Source: Stentor roeselii
Lineage: Eukaryota > Ciliophora > Heterotrichea > Heterotrichida > Stentoridae
Length of the DNA: 64,000 nucleotides
NCBI GenBank assembly: GCA_006503475.1
Contig: RSEH01000075.1
Location: 1 to 64,000, forward strand
Reading direction: 5' to 3'
The translations under genes were made by a program, and so were the position numbers. The first letter of the stretch is position 1, and the number at the start of each line of letters is the position of its first letter. Shown here in pieces: positions 1 through 10,857 of this stretch. Under the pieces are notes generated by a model that worked only from the letters and a program-made list of their open reading frames with translations, made no database searches and was not told the origin of the DNA.

Positions 1-504
1 AAAGCTGAAACTTATTTAATGAAATGCCTAGAAATCAGACAGGAGGTTCTCCCTAGCAATCATCCAGACTTAGCAACAACATTTCATAATTTGGCATCGC
101 TTTATCAAGATCAAGGGGATTATTTCGAAGCTGAAACTTATTTTATGGAATGCCTTGAAATCAGAGAGGAGGTTCTCCCCAGCAATCATCCAGACTTAGC
201 AACAACATTTAATAATTTTGCTATGCTTTATAAAGCTCAAGGGGATTATTCGAAAGCTGAGGCTTATTTAATCAAATGCCTTGAAATCACACAGCAGGTT
301 CTCTCCAGCAATCATCCAGACTTAGCAATAGCATTTCATAAATTAGCATCGCTTTATCAAGATCAAGGAGATTATTCGAAAGCTGAAACTTATTGTATGA
401 AATTTCTTGAAATCAGACAGGAGGTTCTCCCTAGCAATCATCCAGACTTAGCAACAACATTTAATAATTTTGCTATGCTTTATCAAAATCAAGGGGATTA
501 TTCC
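1..504 (+). repeat. 126-nt tandem coding repeat, 4+ units
   Basis: The DNA repeats with a period of 126 nt (42 codons). Blocks such as agcaatcatccagacttagc recur at about 50, 180, 310 and 435 with few changes. Conservation at silent sites shows that the units are young or are being homogenised. Confidence 0.85.
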
Positions 505-564
505 AAAGCTGAAACTTATTATATGAAAGCTCGTGACATAAATCATTACGTTCCAACAAAATAA
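1..564 (+). CDS. TPR-repeat protein, kinesin-light-chain type (5' partial)
   Basis: The frame is already open at base 1, so the start lies outside the window. The visible protein is four tandem 42-residue tetratricopeptide repeats plus a short tail. Each repeat carries the kinesin-light-chain pattern, with NHPDLA in helix A and LYQDQGDYSKAE in helix B. The repeats are nearly identical in DNA (126-nt period), which suggests recent unit duplication or conversion. TPRs of this class are protein-interaction scaffolds. No other domain is seen, so partner and role are unknown. The stop is TAA at 562. An isolated TPR array is as likely as a true kinesin light chain. Confidence 0.85.
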   Translation, partial: KAETYLMKCLEIRQEVLPSNHPDLATTFHNLASLYQDQGDYFEAETYFMECLEIREEVLPSNHPDLATTFNNFAMLYKAQGDYSKAEAYLIKCLEITQQVLSSNHPDLAIAFHKLASLYQDQGDYSKAETYCMKFLEIRQEVLPSNHPDLATTFNNFAMLYQNQGDYSKAETYYMKARDINHYVPTK

Positions 565-959
565 TATAGTAATCAATTAAACTTAAATTTTAAAAAGATG
601 ATAATATCAATTCCAGTTAAGTTTTCTCTTCCCACTAATTATTAATGGAAAATTATTCAAATCGTAATTAATCTATATATTTTAAAATAATTTACTGCCT
701 TTGGTTCTGTTGAGATCTGCGTAATATTCATAATTAAAATTTTGTCAACTCATTAAGTAATTTTATTTCTAATAAAGATGATATTCCTTAATAATTTCTT
801 TTTTTAAGATTCGTCAATCATTGGTGTCTAAATTCTTTCTAATGTTTTTTTGTCTTATGCTTTTTAATAAATAAAAATAGGCCGATAGTTTCAAACAAAT
901 GTTCAAAATATTATATTTACATTTAGCTATTCGATAAAATATGTTATTTTATCACTTAT
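565..959. other. AT-rich spacer, no gene seen
   Basis: This stretch of about 395 bases has stops in all frames, no recognisable protein similarity and no evident RNA gene. Confidence 0.6.
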
Positions 960-3900
960 CATTGAGATCGGTTATCCATTTTCATTTGTCTACTGGCTGC
1001 CAATGACATTAGTATTCAAATACAACAAAAGAATATTCCAATACTTATCCTTTGTTTAATTTTCCTAATTCCAATCGGGTTAATCTTACCTCTTTATGCT
1101 TCAAAAGGTATCAACGCCCAGATCTTTGAAATAACTGAAAGCATTTCATTAGTAACAGGATTTATTTTTCTTATTCTTTTCCTATCAAACTTATATCCAG
1201 ATACTCCAAGCCACTACTTGTTCGTTTGATGAAAGAATTAAGTGATCTCAAATATGAAGACATTCTTCTTTGCATCTATTCTCTTTCTTTTATCCTCAGA
1301 TATTCGTTAATAAGTTGGATGGTCTTTCGACAAATAGAAAAGAAAAAGGACTGGAGAGCCGGGTTACTTGGTGGAAGTTTCATAACTCTGGTCATCATCA
1401 TATTTTCTTCTTTAATAGTTCAAAAACTTAAACTTTACAAAACAAGAAGAGTTACTAAAACTATACAAGAAATTTTTGAAGGATTTAAAATAAATAACCA
1501 AAGATATCCTGAAAGCGGTGGAAGATATTATAACCGTGTTAATGAAGACCCTAAAATCACTTTGACGAGATTAAAATAAAATTTTAGCCATTTTGTTTAT
1601 AATCGGTTTGATTATTATTATTATCGGTTTGTTAATAACCTGCGAACAATATTCATATGGTATCCTCTAGTAATCCTAGTGCATTTCGGTTTTAGGGACT
1701 TACAATAATAATCAGAGGAGTTTTTTCAATAATAATTTTTTTCTTGATGATTGAGCTGAAACATTTGTTGGAGCATTATGGAGGGAAATTTATTTCTTAT
1801 TGCTAGGATATTTTTGGACTTTCTGCTTTATTCCTTTATTAGTTTTACTTCCAATCAGTCTTTCAAGCACTTCAAGTAGATCAGATCAAGTGGCAATCAC
1901 TACCTGGAGCATCAAACTGATTTTATTGTTCTTGATAGTCGGCATAAGCATTATCAGCATAACTCTAAACTACCTTCTACAAATTAAAGAATATGAAAAG
2001 AAAGCAAAATACTGCTGCGAAAAAGTAAAAGAAGTTCTTGATCAACACAAAATTATAATTGACAATTCTGTTCTTCGAGGTATTTATAATCAAATTTATC
2101 GTTTTGACATAGAGAATGTCAGTGAAGTTTTATTGAAGCAGCACAAATATTCATATATAGAGATAAAAAATGGCAAGGGCGAGGTGATTAGTTATAAAAT
2201 TGTTTATCGATCTTCAATTAAAAGGAAAATACAGAAAAATCAATCAACTAAAGAAACACAACAAAAGAAAAGGTGTTCTTCTATCAAAAATTTTTGGAAA
2301 ATATTTCTAAGATGGACCAGGAGGATAAGAAAGTTGAGAACAATATTAATGAAATTAGAAAAACACTTGGAGAAAATATTCTCAACACAAAGAAGAAAGG
2401 ATTAGATAGAATTAAGTTTTTTATCGAGAAAAACGATGATTTTATATTAGAAGAAGAACTTAATGAAAAAATAGAATCTGAAATTAAAGATTTAAATGAA
2501 ATAATTGAAAATTTTAAGTCTCAACTTGATTTAAATGCAGTATGTCTAGATGATATACCAGTCCTGAGTGTAAGTAATGAGAAAAACCTAATCAAATATA
2601 ATAATATAGAAAAATATTTTACTGTTGAAAATGAAAATTGCAAGTATAATAAAACAACTAGAGGAAATATTTACTTAGAAATGATTATATTTACAATATT
2701 CGAAATATTTAGCACTGGAGCTGTAGGAAATAATACTATAAATAAAACCAACTTTAATAATTTTTAAGATTCACAGGGTTAGAAGAAATTATCACCTCAC
2801 ACTCTAGTGAAGACATCTACGAGATGATAACTGAAAACGGTAAAATTGAAATCAAATTTAAATTTTTCAAAGAAGAGGTTTTAAAAAACATCCTGGAGAT
2901 TGGGAAGAAGAAAATATTCTTATTAATCAAGTTATTCCTTACTTATTATACAACTTTCCACAATTAGAAAGTCTTTTTTCAGAATTCGAAAGAATGAAAC
3001 AGACAACATCAAACAGCCTAGCAGATATTAAAAAAGAATTTGAACAAAGAAAATGGACTACAAATGATGATTCTGATGATTCCGATGAATCAGAAGATGA
3101 AATAATAATCGCTAAACTAGAAAAAGAAATGAAAAAAAGTTTCAGGTTTACAGTGATATTTAGTAAATGTTTTTTTGTTTTATATAAGTGTTTTTCATCA
3201 TGTTTTTTGAAAATAAAAAATCTCCTTCCTAAAAAACACGGAAATATTTCAGAAAATCATCAGCAAAGTAATCAGGAGCAGATTCAGGAATATTCATGGA
3301 AAATCATTTGTGATTTAATGATTAATAGTTTTGAGAAAAGTATTAAAGAAGCTGATTCAGGCAAAAATAATCCTAAAAAAATTCATTTAAACTTTTCAAA
3401 CATAGTAGAAATCTTACTTCAGATATTTGAAGCTTTTATGTCTATTTCGATTGGCTTCACTGAGGAAATAGGCTGGGAGTATTCAAGAAATGCTTCAATT
3501 ATAAGTGGAATAATTTTGGCTTCAAAAGGTTTCTGGAAAGTAATGTTCTGGATTTCTTTAGGCCTGAATATAATTTTTCTTATTTTTCTTATTCTTAGCC
3601 CGAAAATAATTGAAAATCAAGAAAGTAATCAAGAGATTCAAGAACGCCCTACCAAATGTAAATATATTTTCGGTAAGATTCTTTCGTTAATAGGAGGAGT
3701 TTGTTATTTTACTATTATGTGTGCTATTCTTAGTTCATTTTCTTGTAGCTATGACCCAGAAAATGATACTTGGAATTTATTAAATAAGCCTAATATCAAG
3801 TGTTTTGGTAATGATCATATAATTTATTTGGTAATTTCGATCATTACTCTCTTCACTTACTACCTGGCTGCTACTTTGATATTACCAAGCATTCATTATG

Positions 3901-4154
3901 CAAGTCACGATTTGGACCTTAAGTTTGACACTACTTTTGTTGTTCTTGAGTCTCAGGGCAAGTTGTTGATTGCAACTTTTGCGGTTTTATTTGATAAAAC
4001 AAATTATATTGTGCTTCAACTGATAGTTACTATTATTGTGAATATATTTTTATGCTACTTAACAATAAAAATGAAGCCGTGCTTTATTAAATCATATAAT
4101 ATTTGGAAAACTGCGACTTTGCTGCTGCAATTTGGACTTGCATATGCTCTTTAA
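960..4154 (+). pseudogene. Broken multi-pass membrane protein gene, family not recognised
   Basis: Several hydrophobic, coding-like pieces follow one another in changing frames: about 960-1230, 1217-1579, 1800-2405, 2273-2767, 2771-2890 and 2890-4154. The last is the longest. It has an acidic, charged N-terminal part (DDSDDSDESEDE), then about six membrane segments and a C-terminal block around 3890-4150. Between the last two pieces the frame changes at the A-run 2883-2888: a one-base change there would join EEVLK to HPGDWEEENILINQ. No 15-nt GT-AG intron explains the breaks. It is either a decayed gene with at least five frame changes, or a gene damaged by homopolymer errors in the assembly. 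I do not recognise the family, and pieces may belong to more than one copy. Confidence 0.55.
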
Positions 4155-5018
4155 TCATGGTTAAAACCAAATTAAAATATATAAGCTATAAAGTTTTGGC
4201 TCCAGGGCTTGTGTAAATTCTAGTTTTTACTCTTATTCATAAGAAATGCAAGCGAAATATATCAAACAACCGAGAGAGTCATGAAATAATACTGGGAAAC
4301 GAATATATTCATGCATGAAGGTGACTTAAGGTTAGATTAATAAGATAGATATTTGATTGGATTTAATCATATTAGAATTGAATTATATTATTTTCTGAAT
4401 TTAGAGAAAATTATTGATGAAAAGTTACATCTGATAATATTATTTTATATGAAATAATAACAGAAAAGATAATATTAATCTTTTAACCAAACCACTTTTT
4501 TATCAATCTATAAAATTCTAATTAATTATGCTTAAATGATAAGAAACTTAAAGTTTTCAAAAGGTTATAAATTTCACTAAAAGTGTAAATTTCCATTAAT
4601 TTACTTTAATAATTACAAATCATAGTGAAAGAAATCCAAATCAATATCTTATATATATTCCAAATTTAGTTGAATTGAAAAGCTAAGATATTGAACTAAA
4701 ATAATTAAAAACACATTGATTTAAGGCATCTATCATTCTTCTGAGAATATAGGAGATTATTTATTGAGTCTTTAATTTTCTGAATGAAGAAAACGGCAAA
4801 ATAAAATTCTAAAGTTGAATTAATCATAATTTGCACACTTTTCTTTATGAAGGGTACTCATTTAAGGACTCTGACTTTTTTATTTAAACCTGAAAATTTT
4901 GATTATTTTCTGAATATCTTAACTCTATCTACTCTAAAAATATTTGCAATCAATAAATTCTCAATCCTTGGATTAAATCTACAAAGGCAAAATATTAAGG
5001 GATATAAGAACCTAAAGC
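4155..5018. other. AT-rich spacer, no supported gene
   Basis: This 860-base region has stop codons at roughly the density expected by chance for its composition. A 61-codon open stretch at 4847-5032 runs into the 3' end of the next gene on the other strand and has no recognisable motif. It may include eroded remains of the gene upstream. Confidence 0.5.
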
Positions 5019-6227
5019 TTATAATAATTTAACAAATATTCTTTGCTGAATATTTTCATCTACTATCTGCTGTTTTCTTAACTTAAAAATACTAAAATAA
5101 CCCAAAGCAGTAATTATAAGCACTCCATATACTGCATAAAAGAAGTCCTCACAAGGCTGGTATATAAAATTTTCAAAGAAAATCCCTGAGCTACATTCAC
5201 AAACACTTTCTGAGCATTTTTTACAATTAAAGGGACAATTAACACAAAAATAACTTGCATTTAGCATGAAACCTTCTGAGCATGCTGAGCATTTGTATGT
5301 CGTATTATTAAATTGAAGACATCCTTCTGGGCAACATGTAGAACCAATTAAACTTCTCCCTGAAGAGCAGCTCGTACAATTATTATGAGTGTTTGAGCAA
5401 GTTAAGCAATTATCTGAACATTCGGAACATGATTCTTCATCATCCAAATAGTACCCTTTATAACAAGAAATGCAGGATACTGATGTTGATTCTTTACAGG
5501 TTTTACACTTTTTTTGAAAACAAGAATCAGAATTATCATTATTTGTCGCTTCATCGGCATTGCCATTATTTGTCTCTTCATCTGATGCTGTTTTTGCTAT
5601 GCATGTAGAATTTCGATAACAAGCTGAGCAATCATAAGGACAACAATTGTTTCCAATCAAAGAGAACCCAGACTCACAAGAAAAACAAACCTGAAATTCA
5701 CCTTCTCCACTGCAAGAATTGCAATTCGGCATACATGGAACACATCTGACTCCTACACCTCTTGTTAGAGATGCATACATGGGCTTACACTCGCAAATAT
5801 TATTCTTGCATGAAGAGCAGACCTCGTTATCGCATATCTCACATATAGTGTTATCAGAATTTTCAACAGCAACTAACTGGTATCCTTCTATACACTCTCT
5901 GCATGAGTACACTGTTTCTGATGAGCATTCATTACAACCTTCAAGGCACTTTGTGCATTCTGTTTGCTGAGAATTTATGATTGTATTGCTTTCACAAAGT
6001 ATGCAAGTATAGCCATCTGAACAAATATCACAATAATCGATACAAGGACTGCAAAACTCTTGATTAAGGTAATATTTATCATTGCATTGCCAACAAGTCG
6101 AAGAATCACACTCTAAGCAATTTTCAAACAAGAATCTGCATTGTGCACAATTGTAACTTTCTGTTAAATACTCTCCAGAAGAGCATGTCTCAGATGCTGA
6201 GACTAGTGAAAAGAAAGCCAGAAACAT
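5019..6227 (-). CDS. Cysteine-rich type I membrane protein (furin-like / growth-factor-receptor repeats)
   Basis: A 402-residue protein. It begins with a short signal peptide (MFLAFFSLVSAS), followed by about 340 residues of regularly spaced cysteines (CxxC-x(2-12)-C, such as CLECDSSTCWQC). A single membrane segment near residues 367-387 (FYAVYGVLIITALGYFSIF) leads into a short basic cytoplasmic tail. An Asn/Asp-rich insert (NNGNADEATNNDNSD) splits the array near residue 220. Proteins like this are abundant on ciliate surfaces and may bind ligands or form surface coats; the specific role is unknown. The ATG at 6225-6227 is the only start that gives the signal peptide. Confidence 0.85.
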   Translation of the reverse strand: MFLAFFSLVSASETCSSGEYLTESYNCAQCRFLFENCLECDSSTCWQCNDKYYLNQEFCSPCIDYCDICSDGYTCILCESNTIINSQQTECTKCLEGCNECSSETVYSCRECIEGYQLVAVENSDNTICEICDNEVCSSCKNNICECKPMYASLTRGVGVRCVPCMPNCNSCSGEGEFQVCFSCESGFSLIGNNCCPYDCSACYRNSTCIAKTASDEETNNGNADEATNNDNSDSCFQKKCKTCKESTSVSCISCYKGYYLDDEESCSECSDNCLTCSNTHNNCTSCSSGRSLIGSTCCPEGCLQFNNTTYKCSACSEGFMLNASYFCVNCPFNCKKCSESVCECSSGIFFENFIYQPCEDFFYAVYGVLIITALGYFSIFKLRKQQIVDENIQQRIFVKLL

Positions 6228-6478
6228 TTATAATTACTGTAATTTCATCAAGTAATTGGTTTAGATGATAATATTTAGTAAAATATGAAAGACTGAAGAT
6301 AATTTTTAAATAATTTGAGATTTATACGCTTTATGTAAAACTTAAGATTATTTAACCACATATGACCAAGCCCTATTATCCTCAATTCTTAAACTTCCCT
6401 TTCATGATGACTTCTTCTCTTCCTGATATCTTTCTGGTTGAAAGATTATAATCTTATTTCATAAAATTCTAAAATAAT

Positions 6479-7405
6479 CTAAATAACTTGATAATCGATT
6501 TGAATTCTTCTCAAAAGCCACTCTTGAACCCTTCTCATAATCTCATAAATTTCCTTTTCAAACAAAAGTGCATGAGACAAGCCAGGATACATCCAGCATT
6601 CCTTGTGTTCTACTTTCGCAACTTGGACCATAATTTGAGCCATTTCAGGGTCAACAACTTGATCATTTCCTCCTTGAATAACAACAAATGGTGCAGTGAC
6701 AAAATGAACTAATTGAGTAGCTCTTTGCATGGCTTTAACAGTCGTTCCTAGTGTTCCAGCTCTGATTTTGTCTGAATAAATGAAAGGATTTTCTTCAATG
6801 AATCTTTTAATTTCATTGTTTGGGCAGAACTTGTCAGGGTCTCCTTTTGCCAGCTTCATCATCGGGAATAAAGTTGAAACGACTTTTGCTAGTCCTCCGG
6901 CTAGCATCTCGCATTTCACATTGGCCTTTATTGCTGGAGAGAACAGAATCATTCCCTTGATAAAGTTCAATTGATTTAAATGATTTTGTAAAATTATACA
7001 AAGGGCTCCACCGAGGCTTCCACCTGCGAGATAGACTGGAAGATTAGGATATAAAGATTTCATTTCTCTTACAAATTTACAGCTGTCGTCGAATAGTCTT
7101 TCATAAGATGGAAGGAATCCTCTTGTGCCTTCACTTTTTCCATGGCCTATATAATCAAAGGCAACCACTTCACAACCGATTTCAGCTAAGAACTTAGCCA
7201 AGATTGCATAATTGTTGCAATAAGAATGAAGTCCATGGAATATAATCACAAGCGCAACTGGATTTTCAGATGGGTATTTATATGTGTGAAGTTTTTCATT
7301 TCGTTCAGATCTGAAATCAAAAAAGTCTTCTATTGGATATTTAGCATCGTTTCCAGGAATATGCTTAAACCTTTCTTTGATGTCTGAGTCATCTTTATCT
7401 ATCAT
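6479..7405 (-). CDS. Alpha/beta hydrolase, monoacylglycerol lipase-like
   Basis: A 308-residue serine hydrolase of the MGL/lysophospholipase (hydrolase_4) family, which cleaves monoglycerides to glycerol and fatty acid. Visible elements are the oxyanion motif HGLHS (57-61), the nucleophile elbow GGSLGG with Ser130, Asp248 in GGNDQV and His278 in GLSHAL. These form the full catalytic triad at the expected spacing. There is no signal peptide, so it is probably cytosolic or peripherally membrane-bound. Length matches the family. The exact lipid substrate cannot be read from sequence. Confidence 0.9.
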   Translation of the reverse strand: MIDKDDSDIKERFKHIPGNDAKYPIEDFFDFRSERNEKLHTYKYPSENPVALVIIFHGLHSYCNNYAILAKFLAEIGCEVVAFDYIGHGKSEGTRGFLPSYERLFDDSCKFVREMKSLYPNLPVYLAGGSLGGALCIILQNHLNQLNFIKGMILFSPAIKANVKCEMLAGGLAKVVSTLFPMMKLAKGDPDKFCPNNEIKRFIEENPFIYSDKIRAGTLGTTVKAMQRATQLVHFVTAPFVVIQGGNDQVVDPEMAQIMVQVAKVEHKECWMYPGLSHALLFEKEIYEIMRRVQEWLLRRIQIDYQVI

Positions 7406-7474
7406 ATTTTATTATAAAAGATTATCGAATAAGGAATCGGATGTTATAAGATACAAATAACAAGTAGCTGTAAA

Positions 7475-8191
7475 CTAGTGAGAATTGGTGTCTAAAGCTT
7501 TTCAATTTATAGTGGTTTTAATGAAATTTTATGATTGAGTAATATTGTTTTGAGACTCATAAAAATCTTTAGAAGAAATTTTAGTTTTTTCTTCCAGATC
7601 TTTAGTTCTTTTTGCTAGTTTCTTTCATAATTTGATATCTTTGAGCATTTTTTTTTCATATAGCCTATTTGCTTCAGAACTTTAAATCAAAATTTTAATA
7701 AAGTTGTTACTTTACTTTTAGTGATTCATGATGTTTTGAAGGTCTTCAGTGAAAATAGAAAAATTCGTTCTTGTTTTATCACCTTTAGAAAAGTGCTGAT
7801 TGACTAATTCTGCGAAATCTTCTTCATTTCTAAACTGAAGTCCGAGGTCACTCAAGTTTTTAAATGATTTGGGATCGACTTTCGCTCAAGACGGGAAATT
7901 TGATGCGATTAGAATGAGTTTATTTTTTCGTTCAGTTGATTTTTAGGTGATTTCACAGAGCTTACGACATATTTCTTGGGAAATTCCTTTTCCAGTTAGC
8001 ATCACCCGAATAATTGTTCATGAAAGTTTCTTCAATTTTGTTTTTAGTTGAACTAAAGACAGATTATTCTCATTTGATGGACATGGTTAAATTGAATCGA
8101 ATTTTAATTGATTCAAGTGAAAATCACAAAAAATTTAGCTTATTTTTGAAGAAATAGATATTTTTGGGCTACTATGGCCTTGATTGAGCAT
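7475..8191 (-). pseudogene. Decayed (or recoded) coding frame, 239 codons, family unknown
   Basis: On the minus strand one frame runs from ATG at 8191 to TAG at 7475 with coding-like composition but about eleven internal stops (seven TAA, four TGA) and no apparent frameshift. The best stretch is 55 codons without a stop and includes DLGLQFRNEEDFAELVNQHF. A coiled-coil-like stretch follows nearer the 3' end (KRTKDLEEKTKISSKDF). No 15-nt intron removes the stops. A pseudogene eroded by point changes is most likely. It sits between the lipase and chitin synthase genes, in their orientation. No family was recognised. Confidence 0.45.
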
Positions 8192-8349
8192 TTTTTATTC
8201 ATTTATTAACAAATATAGCAATTTAAATTATCATTTGTACATTTTTATCTAATAAACCTTGAAACTAATTTAATTCTAAACTATTCATAATTTAATTCAA
8301 AATCAGACTCTTATCTAATAAACTTTCTAAATATAGTCTTTTATCTTAA

Positions 8350-10857
8350 CTATTTATTCTCTACTTCACTATACAGTGCTTTCTGATCATTTTTTTCAAT
8401 CTGTCCTGGAGCAGAATCAAATTCCTTAAATTCCTCATCCTCATTTTTAATATCAAGCTGAGTTTTATCATCACCTTGAACATCACCCTCCTTCCTTCTC
8501 CGACTAGACTTCCTTCTTTTACTCTCTTTTTTCCCTTCTTTATCAAAACCTTTCTTTGATTTCCTCAAGCTTTTTCTATTTTCTTTACTCAATTCAATAA
8601 CACCACCTTCATCCTCCTTCTTACTTTTCACTTCCATCAAACCCTTTTCAACCCCTTCAGAATAATTCTGATCCTTTCGTTCCATTCCATTCCCTTCATC
8701 TCCAAAAAGTCCAAGTCTACTTGAATCCACCTCCTCATTAACCAAGTCCTGATTCTGATGTTCCCTACAAAAATCCTCAGAAAAAGACATACTAGAGTCA
8801 GGAATAACAATTCCAGTCCTAACCCTAAGCAAGCTTTTATCCAACTCAATACTTCTCCGACAGCATTCATGAAAAAGGTAAAGAAATCCTCCAAAGACCC
8901 TCAAAATAATAGTCGCGACCCCAGCGAGGCTGATTCCAGTTAAAAAATAATAACTTGCTGAACTTCCAGCGCTGTCCAGCTGGTTGATGACGTAAGCGAA
9001 GCCTGAATTGCACAAAGCCCACAAAATTGCCCAGCGAGTTCTGAACTCTTCGAATTCTTCTAGTCTTTCTCGCTCTTCGGCTGTTAAAGAGTCGGGGCGG
9101 TTGCCCCAGGTGCAGTCGTGAACGTTGCAGATGGAGTAGATGAAGAAGATGTTGACGTAGGTTGGGACTAGGAAGATGTAGTGGAAAATACCTTTGCTGA
9201 TAGTGACCACTTCGCAGTTTATCAGGATTATGAAAGCGAGAAGGCCGAAAGTTGACCCTAGAGTCACTGCCACATTTTTACGGTCGTCTGAAGAACCTTT
9301 TGAACTGTTCAGTTGGGTTAAGCAGAAATCGAGGACGAGGTATAGGATGTAGATTTGGTAACACCCTAGGATGAATGAGAGGCCTTTGTAAAAGTCTTCC
9401 ACTCTTCTTGGTTTTACTCCTAGGGATGTGATGAAAATTATGATTATGACACTTACGTAAAGAAGAATCAATACATCATCCACCCAAGATTTTTCATTTG
9501 AATCATTGTTCTTAAGTGCAATAGCAAGAGCCAAACAAAACCCTCCAACAATGAACCAAGTATAAATAACACTAATAATATAATAACTCATCTGCAAACT
9601 GAAACAACATTTCCTCAACAAATTATGATCGGACCTAAAAATATTCTTAAACCTTCTAACCGAGTCAACCAAAGCAAACCAAGACCCATTAATCCACCTT
9701 CTCCTCTGAGCAAGTAATACAGAAATAGTATCAGGAACATCAGTTTCCGCTGCACTTTTCTTGACATACCTGAGTTTATACTTATTATCCTTTTTCGAAA
9801 CAAGTGATAAACACAAGACTCGATCTTCAGCCAAATAAATATTTGACTGAAAAGCGTCCATAAGCTCCGGGTGGCAAATGGACTTAAAATAGTCTTCCCA
9901 AAGCGGCTCTCCTTGCAAAGCTTCCCATTTATAAGCACTGAAGGCCCCAGGCAGAACTGTGATGTACCCGATGCAGCTTTCCAAGGCCTTGTCTAAGATG
10001 TGGGAAAATTTGTACTCGACCAGCTGCGCTGGCACCACGATTTTCCATAAGTCGTAGTTCATCGGCTTTATTTCACCGCAACAACCGGCAAGGTTCTTGT
10101 CACTGTCTAAAGCTTCGTAGAGGTAGAATAGAGAGCCTTCTAAAGGACGTGTACCCACGTCTAAAAGCATCACGTATCGTGGCTGGATCATTTCGCAGAA
10201 ACCGCCGAAGAACCAGAGATGTGAGTTTAGCTTACGTTTGTTGAATTGCTTCACGCACATTATTAGTTTCAATGGGTAGTGTGCGTTGCCAAGAATAACC
10301 TCTTGAGTAAAAACATGCGCAAATTCATCATGATCCTGCTGATTAGGAAAAGAACAAAAATTCAAATCATCAACATTAAATCGTTTTTTAATTTGTTCCT
10401 CATCAAAAAACTGTGAAAAAAACGGTTTTTGTTTATTATAAGTCTGCAGAAAAGGTTTGATGCCATCAACAATAACAACACAAGCGATTCTTGCCGGGTC
10501 GATTTTCGCAGCTTTGAAATACTCAAGATTTTCAGCAACCCCTTCCAAAGTATGAGTGAATTGTTCAGAAGATTCATTATACATCGCAACAACGATTAAA
10601 AAATCGCACTTGGAGCCTTTTTCTTTCGAAATAAACAAATCTTTAAGAATTGACTTTTTTATTGACTTCTCTGGTGGCAAGGGTCTTAAACCTCTTGCTT
10701 TCTTCAGAGCCATTATCGGAGCGTCATTGAAAACTCGATAACTCATGTCTTTCGCAAGCTTCAAAGGCTGGTAAGCGAGCCGTGTTGTTGATTCAGATTC
10801 GCAGGATTCTGGGTTCAGAGGCAACCTGATGACGCGAGGAGGTTCAACGATACTCAT
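8350..10857 (-). CDS. Chitin synthase (glycosyltransferase family 2)
   Basis: An 835-residue processive GT2 enzyme that polymerises UDP-GlcNAc into chitin across the plasma membrane. Chitin-synthase landmarks are in order: VVAMYNE (89-95), DVGTRP (233-238), the acceptor/catalytic segment LAEDR (342-346) and the QRRRW signature (384-388). Five to seven membrane segments follow (about 415-690). The last 130 residues are charged and Lys/Arg/Glu-rich, probably a regulatory tail. Use in cyst walls, lorica or mucous houses would fit heterotrich biology but is inference. Start ATG 10857 precedes a conserved-looking N-terminus and follows a C-poor leader. Confidence 0.93.
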   Translation of the reverse strand: MSIVEPPRVIRLPLNPESCESESTTRLAYQPLKLAKDMSYRVFNDAPIMALKKARGLRPLPPEKSIKKSILKDLFISKEKGSKCDFLIVVAMYNESSEQFTHTLEGVAENLEYFKAAKIDPARIACVVIVDGIKPFLQTYNKQKPFFSQFFDEEQIKKRFNVDDLNFCSFPNQQDHDEFAHVFTQEVILGNAHYPLKLIMCVKQFNKRKLNSHLWFFGGFCEMIQPRYVMLLDVGTRPLEGSLFYLYEALDSDKNLAGCCGEIKPMNYDLWKIVVPAQLVEYKFSHILDKALESCIGYITVLPGAFSAYKWEALQGEPLWEDYFKSICHPELMDAFQSNIYLAEDRVLCLSLVSKKDNKYKLRYVKKSAAETDVPDTISVLLAQRRRWINGSWFALVDSVRRFKNIFRSDHNLLRKCCFSLQMSYYIISVIYTWFIVGGFCLALAIALKNNDSNEKSWVDDVLILLYVSVIIIIFITSLGVKPRRVEDFYKGLSFILGCYQIYILYLVLDFCLTQLNSSKGSSDDRKNVAVTLGSTFGLLAFIILINCEVVTISKGIFHYIFLVPTYVNIFFIYSICNVHDCTWGNRPDSLTAEERERLEEFEEFRTRWAILWALCNSGFAYVINQLDSAGSSASYYFLTGISLAGVATIILRVFGGFLYLFHECCRRSIELDKSLLRVRTGIVIPDSSMSFSEDFCREHQNQDLVNEEVDSSRLGLFGDEGNGMERKDQNYSEGVEKGLMEVKSKKEDEGGVIELSKENRKSLRKSKKGFDKEGKKESKRRKSSRRRKEGDVQGDDKTQLDIKNEDEEFKEFDSAPGQIEKNDQKALYSEVENK

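Noticed and set aside
4700-5030. Plus-strand frame that reads as protein if TAA/TAG are Gln and TGA Trp
   Set aside because: Stops occur at about the density expected by chance in AT-rich DNA, composition is dominated by F/N/I/K, and it runs into a gene on the other strand.
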